The notes under the pieces were generated by a model. The model saw only the letters and a program-made list of their open reading frames with translations, searched no databases and was not told the origin of the DNA. A stretch of DNA of 62,836 bases, taken from positions 1 through 62,836 of the forward strand of contig NZ_MKZO01000033.1 in assembly GCF_001941965.1 (NCBI RefSeq), read 5' to 3'. The stretch's first letter is position 1. Each line of letters starts with the position of its first letter. Positions 54,866 through 62,694 of this stretch are shown in pieces. The DNA comes from Pseudomonas putida. Its GTDB lineage: Bacteria > Pseudomonadota > Gammaproteobacteria > Pseudomonadales > Pseudomonadaceae. A program made the translations under genes and the position numbers.

Positions 54866-55751
54866 CGTGAATCTCTCCTTGAGACGTGTTCAACAGATTG
54901 AAAAGCCGCGTGCAGGTGCGGCTGTGTCCGGCCACACCGGGGCCGAACCAGTGGCGCAGCGCATCGAGCTCGGCGGCGAAGGCCTCCGCCGAGTCCTGGC
55001 GGCAAAACTGGTGCAACTGATCGAGGCCGCCGGCGAGGTATTCGCGCTGGCGTGCGCCATGGCGGTTGTGCCGCTGGATATCCCAGTAGGTCTGCGGCGG
55101 GTTGTGCAGGATCCGCGCAGCCAGGGCCAGCAGGGTCTGCATCGGCGGCGGCGCCAGTTCGGCGAGCAGTTCGGGGTCGCACTCACTGCGCTGCAAGGCA
55201 GAGGCGAACGCCATGATCGCGGCATGGGGCAAGGTCTGGCACACCGCCATGGTGCGGTCATGGGCTTCCGGCCCCAGGTGCCGCACGCGCATGCCATGCC
55301 CGGCGAGCAAGGTGGCGAAACGCGCACCGGCGGCGCCCGGGGTCCGCTCGCACAGCACCACCGGGCGACCGCGGCAATCCAGGGTCGGCGAGAACATCGG
55401 GTTGATCCCCAGCGACGGGATCCCCGGCAGGAGCTTCGCAGCCAGCTCCTGGAAAGGCTGCTGCACCGAACAGGTGTTGACCAGCAGGCGCAGGGAAGGC
55501 ATCGCCCGGGCATAACGCTCCAGCACCTGCAAGGCGACCTCCTCGGGCAAGGCCAGGACCAGGGTGGTGGTGGCTTCCAGCAATTCCGGCGCCTGCTCCG
55601 GCAGCGCCAGGGCATCCATCACCCGCTGGTCGAAGGCGCGCCCGGCGGGCTCGCGGTCGATGATGATCGGGGCATGACCGGCATCGGCCAGCAGGCCGGC
55701 GATAAAGCGCCCGACAATGCCGGCACCGCCGACAACCAGATACGTGTCCAA
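54762..55751 (-). CDS. papC: 4-amino-4-deoxyprephenate dehydrogenase (TyrA-like)
   Basis: A 329-aa prephenate-dehydrogenase relative: Rossmann motif VVGGAGIVGRFIAGLLADAG, an acidic residue at the end of strand 2 (IIIDRE) favouring NAD, and the TyrA-type LGINPMFSPTLDCRGRPVVL and MAVCQTLPHAAIMAFASAL. In a cluster with papA and papB it should oxidatively decarboxylate 4-amino-4-deoxyprephenate to 4-aminophenylpyruvate, which a housekeeping aminotransferase can convert to 4-aminophenylalanine. The start is TTG at 55751 behind a perfect AGGAGG (6-nt spacer) that overlaps the papA stop. The last 35 or so residues are read through the start of the exporter gene. Confidence 0.85.
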   Translation of the reverse strand: MDTYLVVGGAGIVGRFIAGLLADAGHAPIIIDREPAGRAFDQRVMDALALPEQAPELLEATTTLVLALPEEVALQVLERYARAMPSLRLLVNTCSVQQPFQELAAKLLPGIPSLGINPMFSPTLDCRGRPVVLCERTPGAAGARFATLLAGHGMRVRHLGPEAHDRTMAVCQTLPHAAIMAFASALQRSECDPELLAELAPPPMQTLLALAARILHNPPQTYWDIQRHNRHGARQREYLAGGLDQLHQFCRQDSAEAFAAELDALRHWFGPGVAGHSRTCTRLFNLLNTSQGEIHDARSGKPSVLDDPGSRQGGGVVGDHAAGPAGDHR

Positions 55752-55754
55752 GGC

Positions 55755-57764
55755 TCACCTCCTGATGCTGTGGAAGGGCACGCTGGCCTTGACCAGCGTT
55801 TCGCGCATTTCTTCCGCCGGGTCCGACGCCGCGACGATGGCGCCGCCGATGCCGAAGCTGGCAGTGCCATCCTTGAGCACGGCGGTACGGATGACGATGC
55901 TCAGGTCGGTGTAGCCATCCACGCCGATCCAGCCCAGGGCGCCAGAATAGACACCCCGGGCCGAGGATTCGAGACGGTCGATGATCTCCATGGTGCGGCG
56001 CTTCGGCGCGCCAGTCATCGAACCGCCGGGAAAGCACGCGCGGATCGCCGCGAAGGGCGCGACATCGGCGCGCAACTGGCCCTCCACGGTGGAGACCAGT
56101 TGGTGCACCGAGCTGTAGCTCTCGATGGCGAAGGCCCGTGGCACCGCCACCGAGCCGGGCACGCAGATGCCGTTGAGGTCATGCCGGACCAGGTCGACGA
56201 TCATCAGGTTTTCCGCCCGGTCCTTGGCCGAGTCGGCCAGCTCCTGGCGCAGCGACTGATCGACCTCGGTGTTGCAGCCCCGCGGCCGGGTGCCCTTGAT
56301 CGGCCGGGAGAGAATCCGCCCGCCGCAGTCGATGCGCAGGAAGGTCTCGGGCGAGGCGCTGAGAATGGCAAAGCTACCCGTATCGATGAACGCGCCGTAG
56401 GGCACCGGGCTGATCGCCCGCATGCGCTGGTAGACCTTGAGCGGCGCCTCGGCACAGGCCATGCGCGCGCGGTTGGTCAGGCAGATCTCATAGGACTCGC
56501 CGTCGACGATCTCGCGCAGGCAGCGATCGACCTTTTCCCGGTAGGTCGCGGCGCTGTCGGACAGGCCCAGGGCCGACTCGCACACCGGACCGGGGAAGAA
56601 CTGCGGGATCCGCGCCCGGCTGGCCTTGCACGGCGGCTGCAAGGTCAGGCGTTCGCCCCACAGGTGGCAAAGCCAGGCCTTGTTGCGCAGGTGGTCGAAC
56701 ACCAACAGGTTCTGCGGCAGGTAGAACAGCGCGTCGGGAAATTCCGAGACATGGGCATTGTCGGTACCGGTCAGGGCCTTGAGCTCATAGCCCAGGTAGC
56801 CTACCAGGCCGCCGGTAAAGGGAAACGGAGCCTGTGGTCGCTGCGGTTGGCGCAGTTGTGCCATGACCTGCCCCATCAGCTCGAAGAAATCGCCGTTGAG
56901 CTGGCTCTGTCCCTCCGGGCCGTGAATGCTCAGGCAGCGGTTTTCCACGTCATAGCCGAACACCAGCGCCGACGCCGGATCGCACGCCCCCATCAGCGAA
57001 TAACGCGCCTGCCCGCGGTCGGCCAGCTCGCTGTCGAGCCAGAAGGCCGCGCCCTGCCCGGCGAAATGGCTGTCGAAGGCGTCCAGCGGCTCGGGCACCC
57101 GGGCCAGCGGCTGAAAATCGAAATCCAGGCGCGGCGGGCCTCCGGCTTCGCGCAAGGCCCGGGCGATATCGGCCTCGCGGCGGTGCGCGCGGCCCTCGCC
57201 GACCAGGCGCACGAAGTTGCGCAGGAGCTGGCGGCCATGCTCGGAGTCGATCGACTCGGGATGGAACTGCACGCCCCAGATCGGCCGTTCGCGGTGCGCC
57301 AGGCCCATGACCAGGCCGCAGTCGGAACGGGCGGTGACTTCCAGGCAGTCCGGCACCTCGGTGCACACCAGCGAGTGGTAGCGCACCACCTCGAAATCCT
57401 GTGCGATCCCGGCGAACAGGTCCTGTCCGCCGTGGCGGATGCGCGTGCGGTAGCCATGCACCGGCTGCGGCGCGTGCTCGACCTTGCCGCCGAAAAAGCA
57501 GTTGATGCCCTGGTGCCCGAGGCACACCCCGAGCAAGGGAATCCGCGCCTTTTCCAGCACCTCGCGACAGACCCCGAAATCCGCCGCGCGGGTCGGATGC
57601 CCCGGCCCCGGCGACAGCACCACGGCGTCGAAACGCCCCAGGTCGAGCTGCTCGAAGCTGCGGGTATTGGGCAGCACCACCGGTTGCTCGCCGCATACCT
57701 CGTAGAGGTACTGGGCAATGTTGTTGGTGAAGGAGTCGAAGTTGTCGACGATCAGCGCGCGCAT
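55755..57764 (-). CDS. papA: Aminodeoxychorismate synthase, fused PabA-PabB (PapA)
   Basis: A 669-aa fusion converting chorismate and glutamine to 4-amino-4-deoxychorismate. Residues 1-190 are the glutaminase (SPGPGHP; Cys81 in GVCLGHQG; His168/Glu170 in QFHPES). Residues 215-669 are the chorismate-binding domain, ending in CFPGGSMTGAPKRRTMEIID. The decisive motif is PIKGTRPRG (488-496): lysine here is characteristic of aminodeoxychorismate synthase, where anthranilate synthases have PIAGT. The glutaminase-first order also matches PabAB/PapA and not PhzE. Its stop lies 3 nt before the papC TTG, and papB ends 3 nt before its start. Confidence 0.92.
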   Translation of the reverse strand: MRALIVDNFDSFTNNIAQYLYEVCGEQPVVLPNTRSFEQLDLGRFDAVVLSPGPGHPTRAADFGVCREVLEKARIPLLGVCLGHQGINCFFGGKVEHAPQPVHGYRTRIRHGGQDLFAGIAQDFEVVRYHSLVCTEVPDCLEVTARSDCGLVMGLAHRERPIWGVQFHPESIDSEHGRQLLRNFVRLVGEGRAHRREADIARALREAGGPPRLDFDFQPLARVPEPLDAFDSHFAGQGAAFWLDSELADRGQARYSLMGACDPASALVFGYDVENRCLSIHGPEGQSQLNGDFFELMGQVMAQLRQPQRPQAPFPFTGGLVGYLGYELKALTGTDNAHVSEFPDALFYLPQNLLVFDHLRNKAWLCHLWGERLTLQPPCKASRARIPQFFPGPVCESALGLSDSAATYREKVDRCLREIVDGESYEICLTNRARMACAEAPLKVYQRMRAISPVPYGAFIDTGSFAILSASPETFLRIDCGGRILSRPIKGTRPRGCNTEVDQSLRQELADSAKDRAENLMIVDLVRHDLNGICVPGSVAVPRAFAIESYSSVHQLVSTVEGQLRADVAPFAAIRACFPGGSMTGAPKRRTMEIIDRLESSARGVYSGALGWIGVDGYTDLSIVIRTAVLKDGTASFGIGGAIVAASDPAEEMRETLVKASVPFHSIRR

Positions 57765-57767
57765 GCC

Positions 57768-58076
57768 TCAGCCCTCCTCCGCCGACCCGGCGAGCAGGGC
57801 CATGACCCGCAGTTCCTCGTCGCAGGTTTCCTCGATGATCAGTTGGAATAGGCCATCCAGGTACTCCGGGCGCAACTGCCGCGAACCGGACAGGGCGCGG
57901 ACCTGGTCGAGGGTCGAGGTCACCCGCGACGGCTGCATCATCGGGATGCCCCGGGCCGACTTGACCTTGGCGATGACCCGGCAGATCGCCATGCGTTCGG
58001 CGAGCAGGTCGACCAGCAGTTCGTTGATCTGGTCCAGTTGTTCGCGGTACGGCTGCAACTCGGCGTTCACGGGCAT
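57768..58076 (-). CDS. papB: 4-amino-4-deoxychorismate mutase (AroQ-type)
   Basis: A 102-aa all-helical chorismate-mutase-fold protein: LQPYREQLDQINELLVDLLA, ERMAICRVIAKVK, GIPMMQPSRVTSTLDQVRAL, and the closing helix LFQLIIEETCDEE. The AroQ active-site pattern (Arg early in helix 1, Arg/Lys in the VIAKVK helix, Glu-Glu in the last helix) is present. Between an oxoamine synthase gene and papA it should rearrange aminodeoxychorismate to aminodeoxyprephenate. ATG 58076 gives the family length; the open frame beyond it is a shadow of the neighbouring gene. Confidence 0.88.
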   Translation of the reverse strand: MPVNAELQPYREQLDQINELLVDLLAERMAICRVIAKVKSARGIPMMQPSRVTSTLDQVRALSGSRQLRPEYLDGLFQLIIEETCDEELRVMALLAGSAEEG

Positions 58077-58093
58077 GGCTCGTCCTCCCTCGT

Positions 58094-59362
58094 TCAGCGC
58101 TGGCCGGGAGCCCGGCTGATCTGCAGGTTGAGCTTGCGCGCCAGGCAATCGATCTGCTCCGCGCTGTGCGCCGCCGATACCGCGCAACGCAGCAGCGCGC
58201 GGCCGCTTTCGACGATCGGGTAGAACACCGGGAACACCACCAGGCCCGAGGCGCGCAAGGCACTGGCCGCGAGGGTGCCCTGGCGTTCGTTGTCGAACAG
58301 CGCACCCCGGATCGGCGCCCGCAAGCCGGCATTGAGCAGGGTTTGCTCGACCCGCTCGTCGAGGCGCCGCACATTGCTCCACAGCGCTTTCTGCAAGGTC
58401 AGGATGTCCGAGGACAGGTGAATCTGCGCGGCCGCGACATTGGCCGCCTGCAACGGCAGCGGGATGCTGTGGCCGAACACCAGCGGATTGGCCAGGGCGC
58501 GCAATTGCCCGGCATTGGCCCCGGGCTTGAGCACGATGAAACCGCCGGCACCGCCAAAGGCCTTGCTCAGCGAGCCGGCGATCAGGGTGTTGGCCGGCAG
58601 GTGATGGCCGAGGTTTTCGAAGGCGTAACCGGCGCCGTAGCAGCCGCTGATGGAGATACCGTGGGCGTCGTCGACGTACAGGTAGCCGTTATAGCGCTGC
58701 AGGCGTTCGCTCAGCTCGGCCACCGGCAGCAGGCCGGACATCGAGCCGACCCCGTCGATCAGCATCACCGGGGTCAGGCGCTCGCGCTCGCAGTGCACCA
58801 GCGCTTCCTCGAGGCCGTCGCTGTCGGCGCTGTCGACCCGGCGTACCGGACCGAACTGGGCAAGCACCCCGCGCAAGACCTGCATCGAGGCGTGGGCGGT
58901 ACGGTCCACCAACCACATCACCCCACGCTCGCGGGTCGGGTAGCCGTCCATGCCGCCACTGCCGAGCAACGGCAGCACGCCCAGGTGGGCATTGCTGGTG
59001 GAGCTGAACACGGTAACGCTGCATCCCCCGTAGATATCGCCGAGCAGTTGCTCTAGCTGGCGCAGGTACAGCGGGCTCATGGCCGCGCGGCTGGCGGACA
59101 GGTGCACGCCGAATCGCTCCAGGGCCACCTGGGCTGCCAGCACCAGGGCCGGATGATTCTCCAGGCCGAGATAGGAACAGGAAACGAACTCGGTGCAGAC
59201 GCTGCCATCCACCAGGGTCAGTTGCTTGCCGTTGCGGGCGACCACCTCGAAGCCAGTCAGGCCTTCTGCCGTCGCGCCATCGAGGGCATCGCTGGTGCGC
59301 TGGCGGCGGATGTTCATCCAGTTGTCGTCGGTGCCTGCGGGCATCCGTGCATGGTCGTTCAT
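58094..59362 (-). CDS. Alpha-oxoamine synthase (KBL/AONS/CqsA-like)
   Basis: A 422-aa PLP fold-type I enzyme with an intact active site: Schiff-base Lys267 in AGSLSKAFGG, VDDAHG (Asp231/His234), DRTAHASM (His157) and the FVSCSYLGL substrate loop. Family members condense an amino acid with an acyl-CoA, losing CO2, to give alpha-aminoketones (BioF, KBL, HemA, CqsA). There are no biotin or threonine genes nearby, and the position inside the pap operon suggests 4-aminophenylalanine as amino donor. GGGAGAG lies 6 nt upstream of ATG 59362, whose ATGA overlaps the methyltransferase stop. Probably one of the genes called papDEF in SBW25. Confidence 0.85.
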   Translation of the reverse strand: MNDHARMPAGTDDNWMNIRRQRTSDALDGATAEGLTGFEVVARNGKQLTLVDGSVCTEFVSCSYLGLENHPALVLAAQVALERFGVHLSASRAAMSPLYLRQLEQLLGDIYGGCSVTVFSSTSNAHLGVLPLLGSGGMDGYPTRERGVMWLVDRTAHASMQVLRGVLAQFGPVRRVDSADSDGLEEALVHCERERLTPVMLIDGVGSMSGLLPVAELSERLQRYNGYLYVDDAHGISISGCYGAGYAFENLGHHLPANTLIAGSLSKAFGGAGGFIVLKPGANAGQLRALANPLVFGHSIPLPLQAANVAAAQIHLSSDILTLQKALWSNVRRLDERVEQTLLNAGLRAPIRGALFDNERQGTLAASALRASGLVVFPVFYPIVESGRALLRCAVSAAHSAEQIDCLARKLNLQISRAPGQR

Positions 59363-60204
59363 GGCGCTCTCCCTACGGTAAAAACGGAAGGTCCCGTTGC
59401 GTCGCTGAAATCGTCGTCCTGACACAGGTGGATCGATTCGAAGCCGTGCCGCTCAAGGGTGGCGGCGACCTTTTCCGACAGGCCCTCGCCGTGCTCGATC
59501 AGCAGCGCCCCGCCCGGGCGCAGCATGCCGGCGGCGCAGACGGTGCTGGCGACGACCAGTTCGGCCCCCTGCTTGCGGGCATAGATGGCCCCCGGTGGAT
59601 GGTGATCGCCCCACTCCGGCAGCAGCTCGGTGCCCGGTGGCACATAAGGCGGATTGCTGACCACCACATCGACCCCGCCACGGGCGGCCGCGAGGCTTTC
59701 GGGGCGGGTGATGTCGGCCGCCAGCACGCTGACTTCACGCTGGGCATCGAGGCGGCGGATATTGCGCTGCTGGTAGGCCCGGGCGGTGCTGTCGCTGTCG
59801 ACGCAGACGGTCCGCGCACCGGTCGCGGCCCAGATCGCCAGGCCGATGGCACCGACACCGGCGCACAGGTCGTAGACCGTGGAGTCGCCGGTCAGGGCCA
59901 GGTTGCGCTCGATCCAGCGGACCATGGCCAGGCTCTGCCGGCGTGGCACGAAGGTGCCGCTGCCGACCAGCAGGCGCTGTCCGCCGAAATCGGCGTAGCC
60001 GAGGATATGGCCCAGGGGAATCCGTGCGCAGCGTTCGGCGATATCGTCGCGAAAGGCATCCAGGCGCCGGGCATCGAGGGCCCGGTCGGGATTGAAGTGT
60101 TTGTCGGTGATGGCCCGCAGATCGCCTTGCGGGTCCCACAGCCCGGCCTCGCTCAACTCGCGCAGGGCCAGGGCCTGATGGTGCTCGAAAGCGCAAAGAA
60201 TCAT
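59359..60204 (-). CDS. HemK/PrmC-like SAM methyltransferase of the pap cluster
   Basis: A 281-aa methyltransferase. An N-terminal helical domain contains IPLGHILGYADFGGQRLLVG and FVPRRQSLAM, both PrmC-like; motif I is YDLCAGVGAIGLA (111-123) and the catalytic NPPY is at 184-187 (VVSNPPYVPP). NPPY enzymes methylate nitrogen on planar groups such as glutamine amide or adenine amino nitrogen; an aniline nitrogen would fit. It is not the housekeeping prmC by context, as no prfA/hemA is nearby. It starts in an ATGA overlap with the FAD gene and ends in an ATGA overlap with the oxoamine synthase. Confidence 0.82.
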   Translation of the reverse strand: MILCAFEHHQALALRELSEAGLWDPQGDLRAITDKHFNPDRALDARRLDAFRDDIAERCARIPLGHILGYADFGGQRLLVGSGTFVPRRQSLAMVRWIERNLALTGDSTVYDLCAGVGAIGLAIWAATGARTVCVDSDSTARAYQQRNIRRLDAQREVSVLAADITRPESLAAARGGVDVVVSNPPYVPPGTELLPEWGDHHPPGAIYARKQGAELVVASTVCAAGMLRPGGALLIEHGEGLSEKVAATLERHGFESIHLCQDDDFSDATGPSVFTVGRAP

Positions 60205-61631
60205 GACCAGGCCTCGTAGTAGGCCGCCAGGCGCTCGTACATCGAGCGATACAGCCAGGAGAAGGCCACCAGTTCCGGCGGCGGCGTGAAACGCGGGTGC
60301 AGCGAGGTGATCAGGCGCGTGTAGTTTTCGCTCATGCCCTGGTCCAGCAGGGGCATCCAGTAGGGCTTGATGTTCCAGCGGTATTCGTAGCCGGTGGCGA
60401 ACATCTGCCGCACGGTTTCCGCCACCGTCTCGTCCCGGGGCAGCCCGGCCAGGGGCTCGCGGATCGGGGTGAAGCAGGACAGGTCGAGGCTGTTGTCGAG
60501 GCCCTCGATGCGGTCGGCGATCCAGGTCGCCAGCAGCGGCGACTGGTGCAGGCCGTCGCGGTAGGTGCCGGTGACCAGCCACAGGCCGTCGTAGTCACAG
60601 GCGCCGATCAGTGGGAAACCGTCGGCCGTGACCGGGCGGTTGCCGACCTGGATGTCGACGATCGAGGCGTCATGCAGGTCGAGGTTGAGCTGGTCGACGG
60701 CGCAGTCGAGGAGGAACTGCACATCGGAGACCTGGGCATGGCTGCGCGGCTGTTCGGCGAGGATATTGGTCGCGCCGATGTACAGCAGGTCGTCGCCCCG
60801 GGGCACGCAGTGCAGGCCGCAGGCGAAGGCGCGATTGGGCGTGCGGATCACCGTTTGTGGTGGCAACTGTCCCGGGCGCAGGCGCAGGAGGATCGATACC
60901 CCGTAGCCGGCGAACAGCGGCGGGATATGCCGGCGGATTTCCTCCAGACCGTCGAACAGGTCCAGCGAGTGCACGCCTGCGGCCACCACCACGTGCCGGG
61001 CGGGCAGATGGCGACCGTCCTGCAGGGCCACGCCGGTGGCGCTCCAGCCTTCGCTCAGCACCGCACGGGCATTGCACGCGATGATCTCGCCACCGCAACC
61101 GAGCAGCGCCGCGTCGAGCTTTTCCAGGAGCAACGGCGCATCGATGGCGTTTTCGTCGGGGATCAGCAGGGCCTGCATCGGCCGCACCAGGTCGTTGGCC
61201 TTGATCCACTCCAGCTCGCCGGGGGCCACCGGGGTGTAGAAGGTCTGGTAGTCGCGCAGCGCCTGTTCGATCGCGGCGTAGTTGACGCTGTCGATCTCGG
61301 CCATGCCGGCGGAGTTGAGGATTACATGGGTGCCGCAGGCGCTGAGCAAGCCTGCGGCGTTGCCACTGGCCCGGGCCAGGCGTTCGTTCCAGTGGGCCCA
61401 GAGTCCCTTGGCCTGGATGTCCATGGCCAGTTTCAGGCGCCCGTATTCACTGGCCAGAAGGCCGCGGGTGACTTCGCCGAAGCAGCCGTTCATCGCCCCG
61501 GCGGCGCGGGAGGCGGCGTTATGGCGGGCGGTTTCTCCGACCCGGCAGACGCTGAGTCCGCGGCTGGCCAGCTCGAATGCGATGGACGCGCCGACAGCAC
61601 CGCTGCCGACCACGATGACGTCGTGGATCAT
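60201..61631 (-). CDS. DAAO-fold FAD-dependent oxidoreductase of the pap cluster
   Basis: A 476-aa flavoprotein of the D-amino acid oxidase/glycine oxidase (DadA/ThiO) family. FAD motif DVIVVGSGAVGASIAFELAS with its GxGxxG, HNAASRAAGAMNGCFGEVTR near the flavin, HVVVAAGVHSLDLFDG, and the C-terminal VGNRPVTADGFPLIGACDYD and GTYRDGLHQSP. A C-terminal extension of about 90 residues goes beyond the usual domain. Such enzymes oxidise C-N bonds of amines; the cluster suggests an amino acid, aminoketone or dihydropyrazine substrate. First gene of the operon. ATG 61631 has GGGAGA about 5 nt upstream. Confidence 0.85.
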   Translation of the reverse strand: MIHDVIVVGSGAVGASIAFELASRGLSVCRVGETARHNAASRAAGAMNGCFGEVTRGLLASEYGRLKLAMDIQAKGLWAHWNERLARASGNAAGLLSACGTHVILNSAGMAEIDSVNYAAIEQALRDYQTFYTPVAPGELEWIKANDLVRPMQALLIPDENAIDAPLLLEKLDAALLGCGGEIIACNARAVLSEGWSATGVALQDGRHLPARHVVVAAGVHSLDLFDGLEEIRRHIPPLFAGYGVSILLRLRPGQLPPQTVIRTPNRAFACGLHCVPRGDDLLYIGATNILAEQPRSHAQVSDVQFLLDCAVDQLNLDLHDASIVDIQVGNRPVTADGFPLIGACDYDGLWLVTGTYRDGLHQSPLLATWIADRIEGLDNSLDLSCFTPIREPLAGLPRDETVAETVRQMFATGYEYRWNIKPYWMPLLDQGMSENYTRLITSLHPRFTPPPELVAFSWLYRSMYERLAAYYEAWS

Positions 61632-62001
61632 GGTTGTCTCCCGCGATTGCGAAACCGAAAAAACAGGACGGCTGGCGCTGTAGGAGTGCAGCGCCAGGAG
61701 ACAAGCTGCCGGCTTGTCTCGAACCCGTCCGAATGTCCAGGGAGAACAACGCGGACAAAGGGTGGGATTGTCCTTTCGCGTTATTCCACCGCTCGACAGC
61801 ACGGTGACGACAGTAGGGGGACGGCTGCACAGGGACAACTACCGGAACAGGCAGGTAAATTCGTGTAGGAAACGTCCCGCCCGATGGCGTCCCGACGGGA
61901 GACAGCTCACTTTTTCATCGCGTCGAACAGGCGTTTTGCACAGGCGCGCTCGTTTTAAACAAGCGTCTGCATGAGCGGTTGCCGGACGACCAATGGCGAC
62001 C
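61632..62001 (-). promoter_or_regulatory. pap operon upstream region with dyad elements
   Basis: A 370-nt gap between the LuxR-type gene and the first pap operon gene. Three symmetric elements stand out. GAGACAAG-N7-CTTGTCTC (61698-61720) is a perfect dyad. TGGCGCTG-N8-CAGCGCCA (61673-61696) is a perfect dyad adjacent to it. CGCTCGTTTTAAACAAGCG (61947-61965) is a near-perfect dyad just downstream of the regulator gene. Any could be a regulator operator; the two nearest the operon could instead be leader hairpins. I cannot place a -10/-35 pair with confidence, and no gene is seen here. Confidence 0.5.
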
Positions 62002-62664
62002 TCAGATCAGCCCCAATGCGGCCGCCTGCGCTGCCGCCTGGACCCGGTTCGGCGAGTCGAACTTGCGCAGGATGCTCTTGATATGGAAGTTCACCGTGTG
62101 CTCGGAGAGGTCGAGGATGGCGGCGATGCCCTTGGAGCATTTGCCGTCGGCGATCCACCGCAGGATCTCGGTTTCCCGGTCGCTGAGCGGGATGGCAGCG
62201 GCGCGGCCTTCGACCCGTTCGAGGTGCTCGTCGAGCAGCTCCAGCAGGCTGCGCAGGTGCAGCTTCAGGGGGAGCAGTTCGGCGGACTTGAGCGGGCCTT
62301 TTTGCCGGGCGACGCAGAGCATCTGCCAGCCGCTGTCGCGGCAGCGCTGGGTGAAGGTGGCGCCGCTGGCGAAGCCGATGTCGCGCAGGCTGCCGGGGGC
62401 GTCGGCCTTGTCGTCCCAGAGCAGCAGGCCGGGGGGCGGAAACCGGTCCTGGTCGGCCAGCCAGGCGGCGGGATAAGTGCCGGTGAACTGCGCGCGGGCC
62501 TGGCTGAACGGCACGGCGCGGCGCCGGCCCCAGGCAAAGCGCTGGAAACCCAGGGCACGGGTCAGGCGCGAGGTGTCCTCGAACAGTTCGTCCGGGGTGT
62601 GGCAGTCGTCGAAGCGGGCATTGGCTTCGAGCCACCAGTGCATGAAGTCGGGGGTGGGCCTCAT
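62002..62664 (-). CDS. LuxR-family transcriptional regulator (autoinducer-binding-like)
   Basis: A 220-aa regulator with an N-terminal autoinducer-binding-like domain (about 15-140: DDCHTPDELFEDTSRLTRAL, TGTYPAAWLADQDRF, GFASGATFTQRC) and a C-terminal LuxR HTH (about 158-218: LSDRETEILRWIADGKCSKG, EHTVNFHIKSILRKF). Acidic DETEIL-like start and NFHIKSIL recognition helix are canonical. No luxI-type synthase is present, so it is a LuxR solo; ligand-pocket residues look only partly conserved. It is encoded upstream of and in the same direction as the pap operon and is its likely regulator. Shine-Dalgarno is weak at 62664. Confidence 0.85.
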   Translation of the reverse strand: MRPTPDFMHWWLEANARFDDCHTPDELFEDTSRLTRALGFQRFAWGRRRAVPFSQARAQFTGTYPAAWLADQDRFPPPGLLLWDDKADAPGSLRDIGFASGATFTQRCRDSGWQMLCVARQKGPLKSAELLPLKLHLRSLLELLDEHLERVEGRAAAIPLSDRETEILRWIADGKCSKGIAAILDLSEHTVNFHIKSILRKFDSPNRVQAAAQAAALGLI

Positions 62665-62694
62665 TGGCGGGGGTCCTGTCCTTGATGTAGTGCT

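Noticed and set aside
55755..57764. Phenazine PhzE or anthranilate synthase identity for the chorismate-utilising enzyme.
   Set aside because: The glutaminase domain comes first, the chorismate domain carries PIKGT with Lys490 rather than PIAGT, and no other phz or trp genes are present. papB and papC neighbours fit aminodeoxychorismate synthase.
58094..59362. Biotin synthesis BioF or threonine-degradation KBL for the PLP enzyme.
   Set aside because: No bioABCD or tdh genes are adjacent, and the gene is coupled to pap genes on both sides. The fold and chemistry are shared, but the pathway is not.
61632..62001. A small RNA or leader peptide gene upstream of the pap operon.
   Set aside because: Dyads are present, but there is no convincing promoter-terminator pair and no short frame with a good ribosome binding site. 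Kept only as regulatory candidates.
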